From Coprinellus micaceus (Eukaryota > Basidiomycota > Agaricomycetes > Agaricales > Psathyrellaceae): 64,000 nt of DNA. This document shows positions 56,525 to 64,000 of the stretch, piece by piece. The stretch spans positions 1,922,001 to 1,986,000 of the forward strand of contig OX596344.1 of NCBI GenBank assembly GCA_951394405.1, read 5' to 3'. The notes below the pieces were generated by a model. The model had not been told where the DNA came from. It searched no databases and was given only the letters and a program-made list of their open reading frames with translations. Position 1 is the first letter of the stretch; each line of letters starts with the position of its first letter. Both the position numbers and the translations under genes were made by a program.

Positions 56525-58295
56525 ATGATTGAAGTCGACAACCACAAATCCCTCAACGATTTCTCCACAATAATGTTCCTGAATCTGCCTCAAGAGGTCG
56601 TAATTGAGGTTCTGAACTGGCTGGACTGTCATTCTTTGCTGTCATGCCGCTCGGTAAGTCGCAATGGGCACGGATATGTCGAGGTTGGCTGAGCATCTCA
56701 GGTCTGTAGTGTCCTTCGAGACGTAGTTGACGAGGAACCTAGTCTTCAGCTCGAGTTGGAATTGATGAAGAGCGGCCTCAGCTACACAGCCGATGAGGGG
56801 CTCTATATCGAGGTCGTTGCGCGCCTGCGACAGCTGCAAACCCATTGGAAACGACTCGCGTGGACAGGCAAGTATGAACACACCATCAAAGGGCACTGTA
56901 ATGCGTACGAACTGGTGGACGGGTTATTCGTAAAGACCGACTACGAGGGCCGATTGCTTGTGCTGGAGCTGCCGACGACTTCGAACCCGTCTTTCCGGGT
57001 GCTCGTCGACGAGGAAGTTGGGTTCCGACCGGGGGATTTTACCCTGGATCCGACGCAGGACCTCATCGTGTTTCTCAAGGTGGAGCCAGGGTGAGTCGCC
57101 GCCAAACCGTGTAGTAGCCATACTCACAATGACTAGGGCAAACCTTTTTACGTCATCCGAGACTACCGCCTCCCTGCGTCTTCTTTCGATATCGCGGCGG
57201 CAAGACCACCCAAAGGCGACCAGAACATCTGTCTACTTCAACGTCCACACCGACGTGGTTCTGGGCAATTCTGTCCACGGGGCCATCACACAGATTGCTG
57301 GGGATGTTATGGGCGTCTTTGTGGTTAGTGCGAGCGGCGCGAGGCTGATGATCTGGAACTGGAAGAATGGGAAGCTCGTCGGGGTGCGTGATCTGTTTCC
57401 CCACCCGGCTATGGCACCTCATTGCTCGCATAGGACTCGAACCACAGCCAGCTCCCCCCGGGGACTCACTCGTTTACCTTTGTATCACCGGAGCTCTTCT
57501 ACGTGACGAGTGTCGATGGCTCAGGCATCATCGCGCTGTACTCGATCGACTCATCTGGCACCGCGACGGGTTTTACCCACATTGCCTCCCTTGTCCTTCC
57601 CACCCTCCAGGCCAGCGTAGCTTTGCATTCGTTTGGGTGCCACACAGAGCAGCTCCGAGCGAAGAAGTCGTCGCGAACGTCGTCGACGCTACCCCGGAAG
57701 CAGCTGCACGCGTTCGCATTGACGTACCTGGACGAGTCCGATTTTTCTCAGTACGCCTTCCGTATGTTGGCCACGACGTCTCTGCTTCTGGACTACCATG
57801 CATTATACGTGGCACGAGGCGCAAAAGCCCCTGTTGTTGCGTCGTGGGACAACTGGGGCCCATTCCACACCCGGTTCCTGTCCGTTGGTACACCCTATCA
57901 TTGGCTACGGTATGCCTACCTTGTCATCTTTGCGCTCTGAAAACTGACATTTTCTGTAGCTATGTACACGGGCAGCGAGTCGTCTTGCCATTTGAGGACC
58001 ATCAGCTTGAGATTCTGGACTTCAATGTGAAGCCCGAATCCGAGATCGCCGTGCCAACTGTTCTACCTCGTGACCGCGTTTTTGAAGATATGGTCGTCTC
58101 CCGCCTGCCGTATTCCAAGACCACGAAGGTGCTCCAAGAGTACTACCACGGTGTTATGATCGATAACGACAGGCTAATAGGGCTCTCGGTAAGGATTTAC
58201 CCGGCGCTACTTGCAGTGATCTCACCCTAACCGTTCTTCAGGTCGAAGACACGCTCGGGGCAGCGATCAATAAGGCCACTGTATTCACTTTCTGA
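56525..58295 (+). CDS. F-box protein
   Basis: Six exons (56525-56653, 56702-57090, 57137-57383, 57434-57909, 57960-58188, 58242-58295) give 507 residues. The F-box near the start (MFLNLPQEVVIEVLNWLDCH, LLSCRSVCSVLRDVV) is of the agaric type. The rest contains propeller-like repeating strands (LLVLELPTTSNPSF, ARLMIWNWKNGKLVG, FVSPELFYVTSVDGSGIIAL, QRVVLPFEDHQLEILDF). Likely an SCF substrate adaptor. A second in-frame ATG at 56573 starts directly at the F-box and may be the true start. Confidence 0.8.
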
Positions 58296-58812
58296 GCCTG
58301 TTCTCCTCAGCACCTTGTCTCTACATCGATTATCCAAGCTCAAAGTAAGTATCACACAGACTTCGATCGGCGCTAATACGCAGTATCTGTCGAGATAAGC
58401 ACCAGCCGGGAAACGCAGAGCTGGGTCAAGGCGACCAGCACCCAGATTCCTGCACGTAACCTCATGTAACTCCATCTAAACGTCGGCTGCATTTCACTTT
58501 CAATATCAATTGGCGCTTGTTGTGCTTCTCCGCTAACCGTGGGCTATCTTATCTGCGTAACGATGCTCCTGTCTCCGATACACATGGTGCTTCGCACGAG
58601 ACCTCGACTTCTCTATCATCCAACTATCATCGACTCCGCTTCTGCACAGACTCCGGTACCGTATACGTACAAGTTATCGACCGTTATCCACCCTTCTTAT
58701 TCCCTCGGGTACATTGGATTGTTCTCTCTCCTCCCTCCCTCCGTCCATCTCCCCTGCATTCTGCCCCTCCTTTAATACGCCCTTCCGTTTAGAGGCATCC
58801 TTTTCTAGAGAG
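58296..58812. other. Intergenic, promoter of the permease
   Basis: About 520 bp. The last 200 bases upstream of the ATG are rich in CTCC/TCC pyrimidine runs, typical of a basidiomycete leader. No gene seen. Confidence 0.4.
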
Positions 58813-61593
58813 ATGTCAACAGACGCCCACGACTCTGACTTGTCTAGAACGGAGAAGGATGGCCGCGTCGATATCGCGAAGTTGCAAGGAGACGAGGCTG
58901 AGCTCGCGAGGATGGGGTATAAACAGGAGCTCAAGTCAGTCCATTCAGTGCTTCTTTCACTCCGGGTTGCATAGCATTTCAGCTAACCGTGCGGCTTTGA
59001 CCTCGTCCACGCGCCCTGGGATGCATCTAGGAGAGACCTGAGTTTGATGCAGGTCAGTCTGCCTTTCGACCTGTTGTGGCTACTGTTTGCGTCATGGATT
59101 GACCATATATGTATTTTTCCCTCTTCTATACAGAATTTCGGCGTAAGTCCGCTTCCTTGGCACCCCGATATAAGCGCCCATAGCCTTGAACGCTTATCCT
59201 TGGCCTTTTGCCTGCTGCATTCAATAGGTTTCGTTCTCTATCATTTCCGTTATCACCGGGATTCCGTCGTTGTTTCTGTATGGGTTGGTGAGTTGGAATT
59301 CTTCTACACGCTGACCCCCGTATGCTTATGACGCTGGTGCCGTAGACAACTGGAGGGCCCGTGGTTATGGTATGGGGATGGGTCGTCATCTGTGAGCTAA
59401 TACTTTGCATTATGTCCCCTCACCGCAGCCTTTTGTAACCCCCTATCTTAATAGCCTGCGCTACGATGCTTGTCGGGCTTGCCATGGCAGGTGCGTATCC
59501 CCCAAAATCGACAATCCACCAGACATATATTAACGCGTCGCTGCAGAGATATGCAGGTTCGCTGTCGTCCTACCGTCCAATGCTCATTAAGTTAACGCAA
59601 CTTCCCTGCACCGTTTCTGTTACGTAGTGCACACCCTACTTCAGGTGGGCCGTACTTTTGGGCTGCGATGCTCTCGAGGAAGAAAAACGCTGCGTTGGCA
59701 TCGTGGATCACCGGGTGGTTCAACTTGCTAGGACAAGTCGCGGTCACGACCGGGATTAGCTTCGCCTGTGCCAACTTCATCTCCACTGCGTGTACCCTTG
59801 GCACATCCTTCGAGCCTACCCCTGCGACCAACATCGGTATGTACCTCCTCGATTGTCCTCCAACTTTCGGGTGATCGGCAATGTAATTCCTATTGTTCGT
59901 GTTCTAGGCGTCTATGCAGCCGTTCTCTTCACCCAAGGGCTGACCAACACATTTGGTGTCGAAATCCTGCACCACCTGAACAACATCTCCATCTGGTGGC
60001 ATGCGGTTGGAACGACAGCAGTCGTTATCGCCATCCTAGCCAAAGCGCCTACGCATCAAAGTGCGAGCTGGGTCTTCCAGCAGTTCATTGACGGGACGGG
60101 GGTGGATGGGGCCGGATGGGGTGACAGGGCGGGTCGTGGGTATGTTGTGGTTATCGGGGTGCGTGGAATGTGGTTTAGGTGTCGAGTGAAACGTTTGAGC
60201 TGACTGTGTCATTCCTTAGATTTTGATGGCGCAGGTACGCTTCTAGGTATGCAACGAGGGACGCGGTAATTGATAAGATACGTCGATATCCCTAGTACAC
60301 CTTGACTGGTAAGCACGTTGGCGTTCTGCGGGTTCTGCAGTGCTAACCAGTTACATCCAGGTTTCGATGCGAGCGCTCACGTACGTCATGACCTTCTAGC
60401 TCCCGCGAGCTCACTGAGTTTATGCACGCTCCGCGACCTAGATGACTGAAGAAACCCACAACGCCGCCATGTCCGGGAGTATAGGAATCATCATGGCTAT
60501 CGGGATCTCCGCCCTGCTGGGATGGTTCCTCATTCTCGGACTGCTATTCTCCATCCAAGATCTGGACGGTACACTCAACTCGTCGACTGGGCAGCCGGTT
60601 ACCCAGATCTTCCTGGATACGGTAGGGGAGAAGGGTGCGATTGTGCTCATGGTCATTGTCATTGGTGCTATGTATTTCTGCGGGTACGTGTTTCTGGTTC
60701 TTACCCCCTCTCAATGAGCACTGACTTTGCTCTGGATTGCAGAACATTTTCAATCACCTCGAACTCGAGAATGATGTACGCATTCGCGAGAGACGGTGGA
60801 ATCCCCGGACACCGTTTCTTTGGTCAGGTTAATCAGCGATGGAAGTCTCCTATTCGTACAGGTACGGTAGCTCAGATCGCTAGCATGTGGCCTTGAAAGC
60901 GAGAGCTCAACGTGACCATCTTTTTAGTCTGGCTGGCGTGTACACTGAGCTTCATCCTTGGCTTGCCGAGCTTGGGGAGTAGTGTAGCCTTCGCCGCTGC
61001 AACCTCCATCGCCACTATCGGCCTCTACATCTCTTACGGTAAGCCAGATAATTCTATGGACGTCCTCTAATTTCTCAAGCCCCAGCATGATCTCAGGTAT
61101 CCCCATTGCACTGCGCGTCATCTATCGAGACTCCTTCGTCCGAGGGCCCTTCCACCTCCGCAGCTTTTCCTACCCCGTCGCCATTGGGGCCGTAACTTGG
61201 ATTGCTTTTATCTCTATTGCCTTCGTTCTACCCCAAATCAACGTAAGTACCAGGTCGTCCCTCGCATCACTACGGACATCTAAATCTCCTACGCCTCCCA
61301 CGTTTGCTACAGCCCGTGGACTCGCAGACCCTGAACTACTCGATCGTAGCCGTCGGTGTGGTCGTTATTTACAGTGTCGGGTTCTGGCTGCTAAGTGCGA
61401 GGAAGTGGTTCACTGGACCAATCAGACAGATTGAAGGTATGTGCCGAACTCTCCACTGGCGCTCGAAAGCAACTCGAACTGATTCAACGCATGCGCAGCC
61501 GAGGAGTTGGGCGTTGATGTCATGGATCCTAGCCAATCTGAGAAGTTCGAGGCCTTGAAGGATAATACTGTCACACGTACCGAGGATGTATAA
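58813..61593 (+). CDS. Amino-acid permease (APC superfamily), 18 exons with microexons
   Basis: Eighteen exons (58813-58934, 59031-59052, 59134-59142, 59228-59287, 59346-59391, 59455-59490, 59547-59556, 59628-59836, 59908-60158, 60220-60234, 60296-60308, 60361-60380, 60442-60683, 60740-60861, 60928-61038, 61097-61242, 61313-61436, 61499-61593) join in frame to 550 residues. It fits fungal amino-acid/GABA/choline transporters (Uga4, Hnm1 type): RDLSLMQNFGVSFSIIS, TTGGPVVMVWGWVV, AEICSAHPTSGGPYFWAAML, WITGWFNLLGQVAVTTG, YTLTGFDASAHMTEETHNA, SNSRMMYAFARDGGIPGHR, SPIRTVWLACTLSFILGLP and twelve or so membrane segments. Six exons are 9, 10, 13, 15, 20 and 22 nt. The substrate cannot be told from the sequence. 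Confidence 0.9.
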
Positions 61594-62089
61594 TAGACAA
61601 GGCATGTTTTTCTATCAATATTTCTCACCATTGCTGTTTTCAAGAGGATCCTTCCACTGCCAGACTCCAGCGAGTCCACCGGCGGATGACCCGTTGCCAG
61701 TGATCGATCATCAGAAGCGATCATCAAAATCGTGGGTATCATCCCACCACGCCGCGTTCGGCCGCTAATTTCGACGTTCCTTCGCATCGTTTCCAGGTTG
61801 TTCCATGCTGAACGAATACAAGACCTCATATGACCCAAATAACGTATCGTGGGCGCTCTACACATCTGAAGCCAGCCATACTCCCGGGGCTAACAAGGTT
61901 CTCAGATATAGTGGGTCCAATCTTCTTGTTCTATGACCTTCGTCCCCATTCTGTTGAAAGGGCTCGACTGCTTTGGGCGCCTACTAGCAACACGAGGCCT
62001 TTGGAAGCTGTGGACCAGATTGAATAGATAAGAGCAGGCCCAGGGGGAGGTTGCGCCACACAACCCAGTACGAGTCTTCTTCCACCGCC
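61594..62089. other. Intergenic
   Basis: About 500 bp between the permease stop and the sacsin-like start; nothing recognised. Confidence 0.4.
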
Positions 62090-64000
62090 ATGTCGTCGAC
62101 GGGCTTTGGGGAGCAGATTCATCCCACTGACCGTATACGCGAGGTGCTGAACGCCTACTCGTTTTCTTCTGCCATCCTTCGCGAGATTTTGGCCAACAGC
62201 GATGACGCTGGGGCCACTGAACAGGTGTGTCCTCTTCCCTTATCGATGAGGCCTGACCTGAACGTGCCCAGAGAATTGCTTTGGATTGTCGAACTCATCC
62301 ACAGGGAAAGATACTCGATTCAAGGATTGGTGATACCCAAGGACCCGCCGTCCTGGCTTACAACAGCAGTGTTTTTAAGGAAGACGATTGGGATGCGATC
62401 CAGTTCATCGGTCGCTCTTCGAAGACAAAAAGCACTTCGTAAGTTTGCCATCTACGAGACTACTGTAAGCGCGTCCTCACAGACCACAGTAAGATTGGGA
62501 AGTTTGGACTAGGCATCCGCTCCTGCTACCATGTGAGCGATATATGCATTGGATAGCAGTTCACGAGCTGATTTGCCCCCAGATCACCGACTACCTCCAG
62601 ATCCTTTCTGGTACAAACCTTCTGATTTTTGACCCTCTGCAGACCTTCAGCAAGGATGGTGGAATTCGCGTTACTTTCAATCCTGAGAACATCGACAACG
62701 TACGCGACCACTTCACGGCTTTCTCCTATTTCTTGCCAACCGGCTGGAATGGCGAGAGGTTTGACGGAACCATAGTCCGCCTCCCTCTCAGGGACAAACC
62801 CGGACTCAGGGAGAAGACCCTCTCCCCGCAAGACATCCAGGAGCTCTTCCACAGTTTCATCGAAAAAGACCTCAGTATCTGCTTACTCTTCGTGAACCAC
62901 ATTCGATCCATCACCTTGAACATCGTCACCGAGCAGGGAAATGTCAACCAAATGGCATCGTGCACCGTCAACGTCGATAATGGGAGTGGCTTCGATAAGA
63001 AGGTCATGAAGCTTCAGGTGCTCGGAGTCGAGTCGGAAGATCACTGGCTAATGGTCCATGAACACTATCCCCCTGAAACTATCTTGCAGACTCTTGCCTC
63101 TCGAGTGGGGTCACCTTCCCTCAACAAGGTGCTAGAAGGAAGCAAGCTCTGCCCCGATGTTGGCATCGCCTTTCCATTACATCTCAGTACCGGACCTGAA
63201 AGCAAGGCCAACATTGGCCAACTCTTCACCTTCCTCCCGCTCCCTGTCAAAACAGGTTTCCCAGCACACATCCATGCCCTGTTCGCCTTGGACTCATCCA
63301 GGCAGCACCTGTGCATGAACCGCGACAGTGGTACTATGAGAGGGTCTGAAAACCAGTGAGTGACAGATGCTATTGGACATCAAAGACATACATCATATAC
63401 TCACATTGATCTCGTTCAGGATCTACGACGAATGGAACCGAGTTCTTTTTGAGACCGTGATCCCGCATGCGTGGTCCCAGCTGTTAAGTAGCGTTGCGGG
63501 GGCAGAGCCTCCCTCGTTCAGCGTCTTTGCTGCGTGGCCCGACCCTCAGCTCTTCGCTACGGATGGGGAAAGTGCGTTTTGGCGAACTTTCACTCAAGCT
63601 GTGTTGAGCACCGTCCTAAGCCGAGAACTCTCTGTGTGGCCCGTCGTTGGTGGCGGGCACCGCACCCTGAAAGATGTGTTCATATTCTCGCGCGATGGCG
63701 ACGTGGGGGTTGCGAGGGCCCTTGGTAGGATTGGCCTCCAAATATGTGGCCCCGTTCCTCAGTATCTCTTCGACTCTGTGGCCGCTACTCCTGGATGGAG
63801 CCATCGAAACTTGACACCAGAAAATGCGTCGGCTGTGCTCAGGGTATGTGAACCCCATTCTCCCGCATTTCTCATGGCCTTAAGTGCTGTTTCCTACAGG
63901 TCAACTTCCAGGCTCAACTTCGTCGGGCATCCGGTGATCGACCAGACGATCTCAAAGCCATCTTAGGCTATCTCCTCTCAAACCCCAGGGTCAGCAACAT
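62090..64000 (+). CDS. Sacsin-like HSP90-type ATPase protein (5' part, cut by window edge)
   Basis: Exons 62090-62224, 62272-62438, 62490-62532, 62583-63355, 63420-63843 and 63900 to the edge stay in frame for more than 540 residues. The N-terminus matches the sacsin/GHKL ATPase domain: FGEQIHPTDRIREVLNAYSF, ILREILANSDDAGAT (Bergerat Glu and Asn), ALDCRTHP, QFIGRSSKTKSTSKIGKFGL and GIRSCYHITDYLQILSGTNL, RLPLRDKPGLREKTLSPQDI. Sacsin-type proteins couple an HSP90-like ATPase to very long repeats and act in protein quality control and cytoskeleton organisation in animals; fungal members are hardly studied. The remainder of the gene lies outside the window, so its full length and repeat number are unknown. 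Confidence 0.85.

Noticed and set aside
1..64000. CRISPR arrays, operons, bacterial promoters or riboswitches
   Set aside because: The window is spliceosomal-intron-rich nuclear eukaryotic DNA; no regularly spaced repeats or bacterial signals are present.

Overview
The window looks like nuclear DNA of a mushroom-forming basidiomycete (Agaricomycetes). Genes are close together on both strands and almost all are interrupted by short introns (about 45-60 nt, mostly GTRNGT...AG with a CTRAC-like branch point). The protein set is typical of agarics: a Zn2Cys6 regulator of the KREYLLAQIRQKD type, F-box/LRR-like proteins, DUF4360, a SigF/NTF2-like protein and an AA9 copper mono-oxygenase. The AA9 gene suggests a fungus able to attack plant polysaccharides. 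Coordinates come from splice signals plus protein conservation read by eye; nothing was checked against RNA or databases.

Layout. 0-17 kb: a Mediator MED25 VWA-domain gene running off the left edge, tRNA-Ile(AAU), an EOS1-like ER membrane protein, a secreted DUF4360 protein, TFIIS, the spliceosomal WD40 protein PRP46/PLRG1, a large F-box protein and a second identical tRNA-Ile. 16.7-19 kb is gene-poor and holds a MITE-like inverted-repeat element. 19-31 kb: a large disordered membrane protein, a 5-oxoprolinase relative that ends after its HyuA half, a 72-residue microprotein missed by ORF calling, a DUF2470 membrane protein and a nine-exon membrane protein of unknown function. 31-38 kb: two paralogous F-box-like genes in inverted orientation around a Rieske-DUF455 fusion gene. 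38-44 kb: one Zn2Cys6 transcription factor, followed by about 2.3 kb without a supportable gene. 46-53 kb: a coiled-coil protein, the AA9 enzyme, the divergent RNA-processing pair RRP45/TRM112, a SigF-like protein and small hypothetical genes. 53-64 kb: GPI13 (GPI-anchor ethanolamine-phosphate transferase), a divergent F-box gene, an 18-exon amino-acid permease with six exons of 22 nt or less, and the 5' part of a sacsin-like ATPase gene.

Most genes are housekeeping (transcription, splicing, exosome, tRNA/rRNA methylation, GPI anchors) mixed with lineage-specific F-box and membrane proteins. I see no secondary-metabolite cluster, no CRISPR array and no autonomous transposon. The best candidates for something undescribed are the inverted F-box pair around the Rieske-DUF455 gene, the microprotein whose first exon is just ATG, the HyuA-only oxoprolinase, the AA9 enzyme with an altered copper site, and the microexon-rich permease.
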